Counted from the stretch's first letter, positions 33,622 to 43,012 are shown. The stretch is DNA of 64,000 nt from Roseinatronobacter thiooxidans (GCF_001870675.1 NZ_MEHT01000001.1:294264-358263); one strand, 5' to 3'. A program made the numbers and translations. The notes: a model not told the origin generated them from the sequence alone.

Positions 33622-34428
33622 ATGGACACTATCGAGTTTGAACCAACATCCTACCATGTCAAGAAAAGTGCGGACGGACCTTGCCTGAGCATCGAGAATT
33701 TCAACCTGTGGTATGGAGAGTCGCAGGCGCTGTTTGACTGCAATCTGGAAATCCAGAAAGGGCAGGTCACTGCGCTGATCGGCCCGTCGGGTTGCGGTAA
33801 ATCCACCATGCTGCGCTGTCTGAACCGGATGAATGACCTTGTCGATGGTCTGCGGATCAATGGTCGTATCACGGTGGACGGGTTCGATATTTACGGCAAA
33901 GGCGTCGACGTGATCGCGCTGCGCAAGCGTATGGGCATGGTGTTTCAAAAGCCGAACCCCTTTGCCATGTCGATCTATGACAATATCACCTACCCGCTGC
34001 GGGTGGATGGGGTGACGAAGAAATCCATTCTGGATGAAACGGTCGAGCGCGCGTTGCAGCAGGCCGCCTTGTGGAAAGAGGTAAAAGACCGCTTGCAGGA
34101 AAGCGCATTGGGCCTGTCGGGCGGGCAGCAACAGCGCCTATGCATCGCGCGCGCTGTCGCCTCCGACCCCGAGGTTCTGCTGATGGACGAGCCATGCTCG
34201 GCGCTGGACCCGATTGCCACTGCCCGCATTGAGGAATTGATCGAGGAATTGAAGGGCACCTACTCCATTGTCATGGTCACCCACTCCATGGCGCAGGCCG
34301 CGCGGGTGTCGGATAACACGGCGTTCATGTATCTGGGCCGGTTGATCGAGTTTGGCGATACCGAAACGATCTTTACCAATCCGAAGAAAAGCCGCACCAA
34401 TGACTATGTCACAGGGCGGTTTGGGTAA
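33622..34428 (+). CDS. pstB: Phosphate ABC transporter ATP-binding protein
   Basis: A 268-residue ATPase with Walker [11 protein letters not shown]-loop MVFQKPNPF, signature [14 protein letters not shown], Walker [14 protein letters not shown] and switch [11 protein letters not shown]. The family-specific [11 protein letters not shown] and [17 protein letters not shown] segments are present. It lies 9 bp after pstA. Apart from hydrolysing ATP for phosphate import, PstB is expected to signal through PhoU and PhoR. Confidence 0.96.
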   Translation: MDTIEFEPTSYHVKKSADGPCLSIENFNLWYGESQALFDCNLEIQKGQVTALIGPSGCGKSTMLRCLNRMNDLVDGLRINGRITVDGFDIYGKGVDVIALRKRMGMVFQKPNPFAMSIYDNITYPLRVDGVTKKSILDETVERALQQAALWKEVKDRLQESALGLSGGQQQRLCIARAVASDPEVLLMDEPCSALDPIATARIEELIEELKGTYSIVMVTHSMAQAARVSDNTAFMYLGRLIEFGDTETIFTNPKKSRTNDYVTGRFG

Positions 34429-34434
34429 GTTTAG

Positions 34435-35463
34435 ATGAACGACACAGCATTGCAGGCGCTGATCTCGGCCTTTCCCGATCCGGTGCTGCTGGTCGATCTT
34501 GAGGGGTTTGTCATCACGGCCAACCCCGCAGCGATAGACTTGTTTGGCGCGCGTATTCGCGGCGCGCAGTTGCGCGCGCATCTGCGCCAGCCCGATGTGT
34601 CGGCAATGCTGGAGCGCGCGCTTGCAGGCTCTGACGGGGAAAGCGCCAGCTTTCAGTCGCATGGCGCACAGGCGGAATCCATCTGGCAGGTGACCGCGCG
34701 GCGCATGGACGGGGCGCGCATTGTCATTGCGCTGCGCGACACGTCAGAACTGGAAGCGGCCAGCGCACAGCGGCGCGATTTTGTGGCCAATGTCAGCCAT
34801 GAGTTGCGCTCGCCCCTGACAGTGTTGGCGGGATTTATTGAAACGCTGCAAGGCCCTGCAGGCGATGACCCGCAAACGCGCACAGAGTTTTTGGGCATCA
34901 TGGCCGAACAGGCGGCGCGGATGACGGGCCTTGTGGCCGATCTGCTGTCACTGTCGCGGGTGGAAAGCGTTGAGAAAATTCGCCCACGTGGCATGGTTGC
35001 ACTGGAAGGTGTCATTCGCGCGACCCTTGCCGCCCTACGCCCCCAGATCGAGAATGCGGGGTTGACCGTCACATGTGACCTGCCGGATATGCCGGAAATT
35101 CCGGGCGATTATGACCAGCTTGTTCAGGTCTATCACAACCTGATCGAGAATGCGCTGAAATACGGGGCCAGTGGCGGACGGGTTGAAATAACCGGCCAGC
35201 ATATTGCCAATATGCCCGGCTATGATGGCGCGGTGTTGCGCCTGTCGATCCGTGATTATGGCGAGGGGATAGAGCCGATCTATATTCCCCGCCTGACCGA
35301 ACGGTTCTACCGCGTGGACAAGGCCCGCTCGCGCGATAGTGGCGGCACGGGGCTGGGGCTGGCCATCGTCAAGCATATTCTGGGGCGTCATCGCGGGCGC
35401 CTGATTATTCAATCGCAACCCGGGCAAGGGGCACGATTTGACACAATCCTGCCCTGTCGCTGA
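34435..35463 (+). CDS. phoR: Phosphate regulon sensor kinase PhoR without membrane segment
   Basis: A 342-residue histidine kinase. A PAS domain (about 5-100: ALISAFPDPVLLVDLEGFVITAN) is followed by HisKA with FVANVSHELRSPLTVLAGF (His122) and a HATPase domain (NLIENALKYG, DYGEGIEP, RDSGGTGLGLAIVKHILGRH). The N terminus has no hydrophobic helix, so unlike E. coli PhoR it is predicted to be soluble. It sits between pstB and phoU, 6 bp after pstB. The cognate regulator is phoB, two genes downstream. Confidence 0.92.
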   Translation: MNDTALQALISAFPDPVLLVDLEGFVITANPAAIDLFGARIRGAQLRAHLRQPDVSAMLERALAGSDGESASFQSHGAQAESIWQVTARRMDGARIVIALRDTSELEAASAQRRDFVANVSHELRSPLTVLAGFIETLQGPAGDDPQTRTEFLGIMAEQAARMTGLVADLLSLSRVESVEKIRPRGMVALEGVIRATLAALRPQIENAGLTVTCDLPDMPEIPGDYDQLVQVYHNLIENALKYGASGGRVEITGQHIANMPGYDGAVLRLSIRDYGEGIEPIYIPRLTERFYRVDKARSRDSGGTGLGLAIVKHILGRHRGRLIIQSQPGQGARFDTILPCR

Positions 35464-35466
35464 AAA

Positions 35467-35484
35467 TTGTCACATGCCTGTCAT
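35467..35484 (+). promoter_or_regulatory. Strong Pho box inside the operon, before phoU
   Basis: TTGTCAC, four bases, CTGTCAT. The second repeat is a perfect PhoB half-site and the first matches at five of seven positions. It starts 4 bp after the phoR stop and 42 bp before phoU, so it should give phoU-phoB a PhoB-dependent promoter of their own. Confidence 0.75.
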
Positions 35485-35525
35485 ATCGCGGCAGTATCCC
35501 GTACTTGTGGAAAAGGACCAACACT

Positions 35526-36233
35526 ATGAAACCGCATACGCTTTCGGCCTTTGATCGTGATCTTGAATCCATCAGCCTGAATGTCCTGACCATGGGCGGG
35601 CATGTCGAGGCGGCGATCATGAACGCCGCCCGCGCGCTGGAAAGCCGCGACGAAGACCTTGCTGCGCAAGTGGTGCAGGGCGACAAGGTGATCGACGCCG
35701 CCGAGGAAGAAATCAACAATCAGGTTGTGCGCCTGCTGGCCTTGCGCCAGCCCCATGCCGATGACCTGCGCGCCGCTGTGGCCGTTATGAAAATGGCGGG
35801 CGAGTTGGAGCGGCTGGGCGATTACGCCAAGAATATGGGCAAGCGCGTGCCTGTGCTGATCACCGCGCCCATGATCGAAGGCGCTGCCGGTGCGCTGCGC
35901 CGGCAGGCGCGGCTTGTGGGGCAAATGCTGAAAGACATGCTGGACGCCTTCGCCCGCAGGGATGCAGAGCTGGCGCGCGATGTCATCAGCCGCGATGTTG
36001 AAGTGGATGATATGACCAATGCGCTGTTTCGTGAATTCATCACCCATATGATGGAAGACCCGCGCAATATCACGCCCTGTCTGCATTACATCTTTATTGC
36101 CAAGAATATCGAACGCATGGGCGATCTGGTCACGCATGGTGCGGAACAGGTTATTTTCGTGACCGAGGGCAGACATGCCGAACTGCGCGAAAAGGGCCAT
36201 TCCACAGCGACGATTGCCGCCCCGAAGGAGTGA
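35526..36233 (+). CDS. phoU: Phosphate signalling and transport regulator PhoU
   Basis: A 235-residue all-helical protein with two PhoU repeats (about 10-105 and 115-215). The conserved segments are VVQGDKVIDAAEEEINNQVV, MKMAGELERLGDYAKNMG, DVEVDDMTNALFREF and YIFIAKNIERMGDLVTHGAE, the D/E-x3-D motifs that bind metal clusters. The start at 35526 has an AAAGGA site. PhoU links PstB activity to PhoR; loss usually gives constitutive Pho expression. Confidence 0.95.
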   Translation: MKPHTLSAFDRDLESISLNVLTMGGHVEAAIMNAARALESRDEDLAAQVVQGDKVIDAAEEEINNQVVRLLALRQPHADDLRAAVAVMKMAGELERLGDYAKNMGKRVPVLITAPMIEGAAGALRRQARLVGQMLKDMLDAFARRDAELARDVISRDVEVDDMTNALFREFITHMMEDPRNITPCLHYIFIAKNIERMGDLVTHGAEQVIFVTEGRHAELREKGHSTATIAAPKE

Positions 36234-36238
36234 TTTGA

Positions 36239-36934
36239 ATGTCGGATGCCGATACCCCGCTGGTTCTGATCGTCGATGACGAACCAGCACAGGTTGCATT
36301 GCTCAGCTATAACCTGAAAGCTGCGGGGTTTCGTATTGCCACGGCCAAGGATGGCGAAGAAGCCGTGCTGGCCGTGGCAGAGCTTGGCCCCGATGTGGTG
36401 CTTCTGGACTGGATGTTGCCGCGCCTGTCGGGGCTGGAAGCCTGCCGCCAGATCCGCGCCACGCGCGAGGGGCGCGAGGCGTCGATCATCATGGTCTCTG
36501 CGCGATCCGAGGAAGGCGACCGCGTGCGCGGGCTGGATACGGGCGCGGATGACTACATCATCAAACCCTATTCCGTGGCAGAACTGATTGCCCGCGTGCG
36601 CGCCAATCTGCGCCGCTTGCGCCCGACAAGCACCGGGCAGGTGCTGGAATTTAACGACATCCGGCTTGAACCTGACAGCTACCGCGTTACACGGGGCAGT
36701 GAAAGCCTGCATCTTGGCCCGACAGAATTCCGCCTGCTGGCCGCCTTCATGGAACGCCCCGGCAAGGTCTGGACGCGCGAGGCGTTGCTGGACAGGGTTT
36801 GGGGCCGCGACATCTATATCGACACGCGCACGGTGGATGTGCATGTGGGCCGGTTGCGCAAAACCCTATGCGCGGCGGGCGGCGAAGACCCGATCCGCAC
36901 AGTGCGCGGTGCGGGCTATTCGCTGGCCGGATAA
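36239..36934 (+). CDS. phoB: Phosphate regulon response regulator
   Basis: A 231-residue OmpR-type regulator. The receiver domain (5-120) has IVDDEPAQ, the phospho-acceptor in VVLLDWMLPRLSG, and GADDYIIKPYS. The winged helix (about 135-230) has LGPTEFRLLAAFMERPG and DVHVGRLRKTL. GAAGGAG lies 8 bases before the ATG. The last gene of the operon; it should bind the two Pho boxes described here. Confidence 0.95.
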   Translation: MSDADTPLVLIVDDEPAQVALLSYNLKAAGFRIATAKDGEEAVLAVAELGPDVVLLDWMLPRLSGLEACRQIRATREGREASIIMVSARSEEGDRVRGLDTGADDYIIKPYSVAELIARVRANLRRLRPTSTGQVLEFNDIRLEPDSYRVTRGSESLHLGPTEFRLLAAFMERPGKVWTREALLDRVWGRDIYIDTRTVDVHVGRLRKTLCAAGGEDPIRTVRGAGYSLAG

Positions 36935-37186
36935 GCCCAGTCAGCCCTTTCACCAGGATCACTTCCTGAACATGCGACCGATCCGCTGTACCGTCAGGCG
37001 CGTGTTGTTTTGGCTGTCCGCCTTGTGAGATACCCTGCATTGCACTGAATTAGAGGCAAGGGGCATGCAAATTTAAGTCCTGCCGCCCAATGCTCCGCGC
37101 TTCCAACTAAAGAGAAGCTACGGTTCGTATCAGATAGCGGTAACTTCAGCGTTGGAAATAAGAACGCTGCAGAGAGCCCAATACCC
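36935..37186. other. Intergenic region between phoB and rpoN
   Basis: 252 bp with no coding frame. A 7-bp stem CAGCGTT/AACGCTG (37147-37169, 9-base loop) lies 18 bp before the rpoN start and could influence its translation. No terminator with a T-tract is seen after phoB. Confidence 0.4.
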
Positions 37187-38524
37187 ATGTCAATGCAGTC
37201 GCATTTGGCGCGAAAACGATCTTTGGTTTTTACACCGCAATTGCAGCAGGCGATCAAGCTTCTTGTTCTCGATAACATCGGGCTTTCAGGCTATGCTCAA
37301 GCCCTTGCCGAAGAAAACCCGTTTATCGAGGTTTTGCAGCCGCAAGCCACACGCGCCATGCCGCGTGTCACAGGCCCCGGTGCAGAGGTTCGGGTTTATG
37401 ACCCGATTTCGCTGATCGCAGATGCGGCAGCCGAGACGTTTCATGCGCAGGTTTTCAAGCAGGTTGATGAAGTTCTGGTCGCACCGGCTGACAGGGCCAT
37501 CGGTTATGCGCTGGCGTCCCATCTGGAACCGTCAGGGTGGTTGCTTGCACCGCTGGACGCGATCGCGCGCAACCTTGGGGTGCCTGAGGATGGTGTCGCC
37601 CGCGTGCTTGCAACGCTGCATACTGTCGAGCCGCGCGGACTGTTTGCCCGAGGGTTGAAAGAGTGTTTGCGCCTGCAAATAGACGAAGACGCTTTGGACC
37701 GTGCGCAAATGTGCACGCTGATCGAGCATCTTGAACTGGTGCAAAAAGGGGCCTTTGCAGAGTTGCGCCGCAAGATTGGCTGCGCGAAAGACGAGTTGTC
37801 ACAGTTGTTGCGTCGCCTGCGCGACCTGGACCCGAAACCCGGATTGCGCCTGTCGCACGGGAATTTTTCCCCGATCAGAGAACCCGACCTGCGCGCGTTC
37901 AAAGGCGCGGGTGGTAATTGGGTGGTGGAGTTGAACAACTCAACGCTGCCCACAATCTCGGTTGACGAAACCCTTGCGCGCCGCGTCAGAAAACTGGTGG
38001 CCAATGACCCGGACCGCGAATTCGTGCGCGACGCGCTTGGCACAGCGCGCTGGTTCACCCGCGCGATTGCGCAGCGCAACGAGACAAGCATAAAAGTGGC
38101 TGCCGAAATCGTGCGGTATCAGAAAGCATTTCTGGAACATGGGATGCCGCACATGCGGCCCCTCAAGCTAAAGACGATTGCAGAGGCGGTTGGCCTCCAT
38201 GAAAGCACAATAAGCCGTGTGACATCTTCCATGATGATGCAGGTTCCACATGGCTGTTTCCCTCTCAAGATATTTTTCAGCGCCGCCATCGACAGCAATA
38301 ATTGCGATGAGGGGGCCTCGGCGCATGTGGTGCGTGCGCGGATTCGCACTTTGGTGCAGCAAGAACCCCGCCGCTGCCCGCTAAGCGATGATACCATAAC
38401 CCGCCGTCTGCATGACGAGGGGTTCCACATCGCGCGTAGAACTGTGGCGAAATACAGAAAGCTGGATCGTATTCCGTCCTCATCGCAACGCTGCCGCAGC
38501 TATTATCTGGTGGCGGCGCTATAG
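37187..38524 (+). CDS. rpoN: RNA polymerase sigma-54 factor
   Basis: A 445-residue sigma-54. Region I at the N terminus is present (ARKRSLVFTPQLQQAIKLL), the core-binding region spans about 70-310, the helix-turn-helix is LKTIAEAVGLHESTISRVTS and the RpoN box is ARRTVAKYR near residue 425. The acidic region II is very short. No hpf, ptsN, nif or flagellar genes are adjacent, which differs from the usual rpoN-hpf-ptsN context, so this may be a specialised paralogue of the kind known in Rhodobacter. A ribosome site is weak. Confidence 0.93.
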   Translation: MSMQSHLARKRSLVFTPQLQQAIKLLVLDNIGLSGYAQALAEENPFIEVLQPQATRAMPRVTGPGAEVRVYDPISLIADAAAETFHAQVFKQVDEVLVAPADRAIGYALASHLEPSGWLLAPLDAIARNLGVPEDGVARVLATLHTVEPRGLFARGLKECLRLQIDEDALDRAQMCTLIEHLELVQKGAFAELRRKIGCAKDELSQLLRRLRDLDPKPGLRLSHGNFSPIREPDLRAFKGAGGNWVVELNNSTLPTISVDETLARRVRKLVANDPDREFVRDALGTARWFTRAIAQRNETSIKVAAEIVRYQKAFLEHGMPHMRPLKLKTIAEAVGLHESTISRVTSSMMMQVPHGCFPLKIFFSAAIDSNNCDEGASAHVVRARIRTLVQQEPRRCPLSDDTITRRLHDEGFHIARRTVAKYRKLDRIPSSSQRCRSYYLVAAL

Positions 38525-38552
38525 CCCTGACCATGCGACTGGTTTGCAGCGG

Positions 38553-38921
38553 TCAGCTATAGCTCCATTTCGGGTATTGGAAGGAATAATCTATCGGGGT
38601 CGCACTGGCCGTGATCGCTGCTTGGGCGGCTGCGGCATTGCGCGACCGCAGCAGTGACAACTCGGTTTTCAGAACCTCGCGCAGGCGCCGGATCGACGTT
38701 TCGCCACAATGGGGAAGGTGCCTGCAGGCATCAAGGAAATCGCTGAGAGCGAAAGCGTCAGAGACAAGCTGCTCTAGCGTGACGCGCTCTAGCAGCGGGC
38801 TTTCAAGAAATTCGCGCCGCACGCGCACTTTTGGATGCCGATCTCGCAGGATCTGGGCGATCGAGCATTGCGCCAGTTCATAACTGCGCGTTGCTATTCT
38901 GCAATAGGTCAAGATCGTCAT
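38553..38921 (-). CDS. Hypothetical protein, 122 residues, convergent with rpoN
   Basis: A helical protein with segments LLERVTLEQLVSDAFALSDF and ETSIRRLREVLKTELSLLRS, an Ala-rich stretch and an aromatic end (PKWSYS). It has no signal peptide or membrane helix. An AAAAGGA site is about 13 bases before the ATG, a little far. The opposite strand has no better gene. I recognise no family. It ends 28 bp from the rpoN stop. Confidence 0.5.
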   Translation of the reverse strand: MTILTYCRIATRSYELAQCSIAQILRDRHPKVRVRREFLESPLLERVTLEQLVSDAFALSDFLDACRHLPHCGETSIRRLREVLKTELSLLRSRNAAAAQAAITASATPIDYSFQYPKWSYS

Positions 38922-39230
38922 ACATGCGCGATATCCTTTTCACTCACCTGCGTTTTCTGTTGGTTTCGCGCGGTCATCCGTGGCGTGACTCGGCGCGTTG
39001 TTGGCTTTTGTAGGGTTTTTTAATCGCGTTTTAAAGATATCTTTCCGGTGCCAAAGCTCTATAAAGACATGATGCACAAACTATAGATAATCCATGTGCG
39101 GTATCGCATGGGGTGTTGCGCGTTCGTTTGGTTTTGCACCAAAAGACCCCTGATGATGGGATTGAAAACCTTTTTAGGCAGATTATGCTGAGACCGGACA
39201 GGTACAAGAAGAATATGCGATTGCAGCCTG
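38922..39230. other. Divergent intergenic region before the DISM-type kinase
   Basis: About 309 bp, AT-richer than average (for example the T-run near 39017), between the small leftward gene and the rightward kinase gene. An imperfect operator-like repeat TTTGGT-N5-ACCAAA lies at 39127-39143. No other motif is recognisable. Confidence 0.45.
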
Positions 39231-41102
39231 ATGCGTGACGCATCCTACCGATATTGCCATTTGTTCAGGCGCGCGTTCTGCGCGCTGGCTGTCTTGTTGG
39301 CAGTGTTTTCCCTATATGTCCCGGCAGGCTTTGCTGCGACCGAATTGATCGTCTCGGTCGAGAAGTTGGAAGATAGAACCGCGTCCTTCACCTTTGAAGA
39401 TGTGATCAATATGCCCTTCCAGCCCGCGAGACAGGTTCTTGCAGAAGGGTATAGATCACCAGTCTACTGGTTGCGGGTGAAAGTTGCGCCTTCGCCCGAT
39501 GGCACTGATGGGGTGATGCTTGTCCGTCCAACAATCTTGGATAAAGTCACCTTGTTTCAACCTGCCGAGGCAGAGGCAGGTGCCTGGGCCGTGCACCCCG
39601 CCAGCGGCGCTTATATCCCAGAGGCGCAAGTCTGGCCGTCAACGCACCGCACCTTTCGATTGCCAGCAAGCCCGTCAGAGGTAGAGTATTACCTGCGCGT
39701 GGAATCGGTCGGGGCGATTGCGGCGCATATCTCGGTTTTGCCTTTGGTCGATGCACGGTTGCTGAGCACGCAAATAAACATAACACAGCTTATATATCTG
39801 GCCTTTATGCTGTTTGTAATGCTTTGGGCTGTGCGGATGGCGTTTGTCACACAAGAGGGACTGTACTGGCTGTTTGCCATCACGCTTGTGGTTTTTATCA
39901 TCCATAACATTCAGTTTTTCGGATATCTAGCGATCATCATTCCTCCGGATTTCAGAGAGATATTCGCAAGCCTGTTTCGGACAAATGTGTTTCTGGCGTC
40001 AATAGTGTCGGTCATTTTTCATAAAGCTGTCTTAATGCGGTACCGCCCGGCTTGGTTTGCCTTAAGACTGTTTGATGTCATGATGATTGGCATGATTGTA
40101 AGTATGCTGTTGTTTTGGGCTGGGTTTGGCAGCTTTGCGTTGCAGCTAAATGCAATATTTGTCGCTATCGCACCTTTTGTTTTTTTGCTGAATGCCTTTA
40201 CCGCGCGTCGGGAAGCCTCGCCGGGGTTGGTCACCATGCGGGTGATCTATGCGCTTTTGTCGGGCGCCGTTTTGTTATGGGTCACTGCATTGCTGGGCTT
40301 GTCGAATGTCGGTGGCACTGCGCTTTACGGGGCAATGTTCCATGGGCTGGTGACGGCGCTGCTGATGTTTGTGATCCTGCATTTGCATGGGCGCAACCTA
40401 ATAAATAACGCCCTGACGGCACGGATTGCGATGGCGGAAATGGAGCAGCGCCGCGACACAGAGCGCGAACAAGCCCTTATCCTGGAGCAATTCATCAACA
40501 TGCTGACGCATGAAACACGAAATGCAATGGCCGTCGTCAATATGTCCGTATCAGCGCCAAGTTTTGGCGAACGGCAACGACAGCGTGTGTCTGATGCGAT
40601 TGCCGCGCTGGATGGTATTGTCGAGCGGTGTAGCGAAGCCATCCGGCTTGACAGGAAAACCCATTCCATCAAGTCAGAAGTCTGCAATGTCGGCATGCTT
40701 CTTCAAACCCTGTGCGACACCAACCCACAGAGCGCGCGCCTTGTTATGACAGGCGAAGGGGCTTGCATTGTCAAAAGCGATCCGCTGTTGCTGGAAGTGG
40801 TCTTTCACAATCTCATTGATAATGCCCTTAAATATGCGAAAGATGACACACCAATCAATATCCGCTACGGATCGGACCAAAATGCGTGTATGATCTATTT
40901 CGAGAATGCAGTCGGCGCAGCATCCATGCCAGACCCCGCGCGTGTCTTTGAAAAATATTATCGTCATCCGAAAGCAAAAAACCAGATCGGGTCGGGGTTG
41001 GGGCTATATATTGTCGATGGGCTTCTGCGGTTGCTTGGCGGAGAGGTTTTTTACAGGTCAAGCGCGGAAACAGTGGAATTCAGGGTATCTTTGCCATGCT
41101 GA
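39231..41102 (+). CDS. 7TMR-DISM-type sensor histidine kinase
   Basis: A 623-residue membrane kinase. A signal peptide (about 10-36, ending GFAAT) leads to a periplasmic DISMED2-like beta domain (about 40-170, with SPVYWLRVKV and STHRTFRLP). Seven hydrophobic helices follow (about 185-390), then a dimerisation domain with MLTHETRNAMAVV (His427) and a HATPase domain (DNALKYAKDD, QIGSGLGLYIVDGLLRLLGG). The DISMED2 domain resembles carbohydrate-binding folds, so a sugar or glycan ligand is possible. Its end overlaps the regulator gene by 7 bp. Ligand unknown. Confidence 0.9.
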   Translation: MRDASYRYCHLFRRAFCALAVLLAVFSLYVPAGFAATELIVSVEKLEDRTASFTFEDVINMPFQPARQVLAEGYRSPVYWLRVKVAPSPDGTDGVMLVRPTILDKVTLFQPAEAEAGAWAVHPASGAYIPEAQVWPSTHRTFRLPASPSEVEYYLRVESVGAIAAHISVLPLVDARLLSTQINITQLIYLAFMLFVMLWAVRMAFVTQEGLYWLFAITLVVFIIHNIQFFGYLAIIIPPDFREIFASLFRTNVFLASIVSVIFHKAVLMRYRPAWFALRLFDVMMIGMIVSMLLFWAGFGSFALQLNAIFVAIAPFVFLLNAFTARREASPGLVTMRVIYALLSGAVLLWVTALLGLSNVGGTALYGAMFHGLVTALLMFVILHLHGRNLINNALTARIAMAEMEQRRDTEREQALILEQFINMLTHETRNAMAVVNMSVSAPSFGERQRQRVSDAIAALDGIVERCSEAIRLDRKTHSIKSEVCNVGMLLQTLCDTNPQSARLVMTGEGACIVKSDPLLLEVVFHNLIDNALKYAKDDTPINIRYGSDQNACMIYFENAVGAASMPDPARVFEKYYRHPKAKNQIGSGLGLYIVDGLLRLLGGEVFYRSSAETVEFRVSLPC

Positions 41103-41773
41103 ATATAGCGATTGTCGAAGACAACACCTCGCTGCGCGAGTCGCTGGTGGATCTTTTATCGGCTGTCGGGCGTCAGGTGACAGGGTTTGAAGATGCTGAA
41201 AGCTTCTGGGCCAAGACGACACTTGGCCCGCAAGATATTGTGATACTGGACCTTAACCTGCCCGGTGTTGACGGGCTTGGTGTTGCAAAACGCCTGCGCT
41301 CCTCCAATCCCAGTGTTGGAATCATCATGCTGTCGGCGCGTGGTGAACCGGAAGACCGGCGCTTTGGGTATGAAAGCGGCGCTGACATTTATCTGGCCAA
41401 ACCCAGTTCTGCCGCTGAACTCACCTCCTCGGTCGAGGCGCTTGCGCGGCGGTTGAACCTTGCCAAGCCTGTGCCGCAAGGGCTGATGCTGGACACAGTC
41501 ACCCTGACGCTTGCCGGACCAGCAGGGCAGGCGCAACTCTCTGCCAGCGAAGCTGAACTCCTGGTGGAATTCCAGCGCGCCCCTGACAACCGGCTGGATT
41601 TCCAGACGATCAGCGCGATTGCAACGCGCGATGTTGACCTGAGCAAGGCCGCGATCGAGGTGCGCATCGTGCGCCTGCGCAAGAAGCTGAAAGATGCAGG
41701 GGCAGAGGGGCAACCGCTGCAAGCGATACGGCATCGGGGGTATCAGCTTTCTGTGCCGCTTGTTATTGGCTGA
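41096..41773 (+). CDS. OmpR-type response regulator partner of the DISM kinase
   Basis: A 225-residue regulator. The receiver (2-120) has IAIVEDNTSLRE, phospho-acceptor in IVILDLNLPGVDG, and ADIYLAKPSS. The winged-helix domain (about 130-220) has SASEAELLVEF, AAIEVRIVRLRKKL and the C-terminal RHRGYQLSV. It overlaps the kinase gene by 7 bp, so they form one two-component system. Targets are unknown; the nearby sigma-54 gene is transcribed in the same direction. Confidence 0.92.
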   Translation: MLNIAIVEDNTSLRESLVDLLSAVGRQVTGFEDAESFWAKTTLGPQDIVILDLNLPGVDGLGVAKRLRSSNPSVGIIMLSARGEPEDRRFGYESGADIYLAKPSSAAELTSSVEALARRLNLAKPVPQGLMLDTVTLTLAGPAGQAQLSASEAELLVEFQRAPDNRLDFQTISAIATRDVDLSKAAIEVRIVRLRKKLKDAGAEGQPLQAIRHRGYQLSVPLVIG

Positions 41774-41887
41774 TGGCACAATACACCGGCGCGCGGGCCG
41801 CGCCATGCTGCGATACCATGCCCCCCCTGTTCCCCGCGCCCGATTTGCCCTATCTGTGCCAAGCTTGAAACAAAGGGCGGATCACGC

Positions 41888-43012
41888 GTGCGGATACGGT
41901 TTGATAAAGGTCCCGATGGTTGCGCCGCATGGTTCGACGATGCGCAGGCCTTGATCACCGCGCGCACCCCCGCAGAGGTGGGACAAGCCTTTGCCCAGAT
42001 GAACGATGCGCTGGAACAGGGCAAATGGCTGTCGGGCTACGCCACTTACGAGCTGGGCTACGCGTTGGAGTCGCGCCTGCAGGGGCTAATGCCCGAAACC
42101 CGTATTCTGCCGCTTGTGTGTTTCGGGGTGTATGACAGTCCCACCGGCGCGGCCCCTTTGGCAGCAGGCCATGCAGCATTGCACAGCCTTGAACCGCGAT
42201 GGGACATGGCCACCTATGCGCGGGCTTTCGCGCGCTTGCATGACTGGATCGGCACAGGCGACATCTATCAGGCCAATCTGACCTTCCCGATAGAGGCGCA
42301 AGTCTCTGGCGCGTCAGTTGCGCTATATGCCGCGCTAAGCGCGCGTCAGACGGTGGGCCATGGCGCGCTTGTCTTGCAGCAAGACTTGCCAGATTTGCTG
42401 TCGCGTTCGCCCGAATTGTTTTTCCGCATCACGCAAGACGGCCAGATTGCCACCCGCCCGATGAAAGGCACCATGCCGCGCGGCGCGACCAAGCTGGAGG
42501 ATGCAGAGCTGCGCGCGCGCCTTGCCTCGGACCCCAAGATTCAGGCTGAAAACCTGATGATCGTGGATTTGCTGCGCAATGACATCAGCCGCCTGTGCAA
42601 GGTAGGCAGCGTCAAGGTGCCAGAGCTTTTCGCGGTCGAAACATATGCCACTGTGCATCAGATGACATCGCTTGTGACCGGCCAGTTAAGCGCTGGTCAC
42701 AAGGTGGGCGATATGTTTCAGGCGCTGTTCCCCTGCGGGTCGATCACCGGCGCGCCGAAGCTGCGCGCGATGGAGATTATTCGCGCGCTGGAACCGTCCC
42801 CGAGAGAGGCATATTGTGGCGCGATCGGCTGGTTTGCGCCAGACGGGCGGGCAGATTTCAACGTGGCGATCCGTACCTTGATGGTGCAAAATGGCCGCGC
42901 GGTGTTGAATGTGGGCGGCGGTGTGGTCTGGGATTCGACTGCCTCTGCGGAATATGAGGAAGCATTGTGGAAAGCACGCTACGCAACCGCGTTCCACACG
43001 GAACCCGCCTGA
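41888..43012 (+). CDS. pabB: Aminodeoxychorismate synthase component I
   Basis: Adds an amino group to chorismate, making 4-amino-4-deoxychorismate for folate. The 374-residue protein is of the chorismate-binding family. Key segments are SPELFFRI, TRPMKGTMPRG, ENLMIVDLLRNDISR, FAVETYATVHQM and the CGSITGAPKLRAMEII core. The start is GTG with an AAGGGCGGA site 8 bases upstream. It overlaps pabC by 46 bp, so the two act in one pathway. Confidence 0.93.
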   Translation: MRIRFDKGPDGCAAWFDDAQALITARTPAEVGQAFAQMNDALEQGKWLSGYATYELGYALESRLQGLMPETRILPLVCFGVYDSPTGAAPLAAGHAALHSLEPRWDMATYARAFARLHDWIGTGDIYQANLTFPIEAQVSGASVALYAALSARQTVGHGALVLQQDLPDLLSRSPELFFRITQDGQIATRPMKGTMPRGATKLEDAELRARLASDPKIQAENLMIVDLLRNDISRLCKVGSVKVPELFAVETYATVHQMTSLVTGQLSAGHKVGDMFQALFPCGSITGAPKLRAMEIIRALEPSPREAYCGAIGWFAPDGRADFNVAIRTLMVQNGRAVLNVGGGVVWDSTASAEYEEALWKARYATAFHTEPA

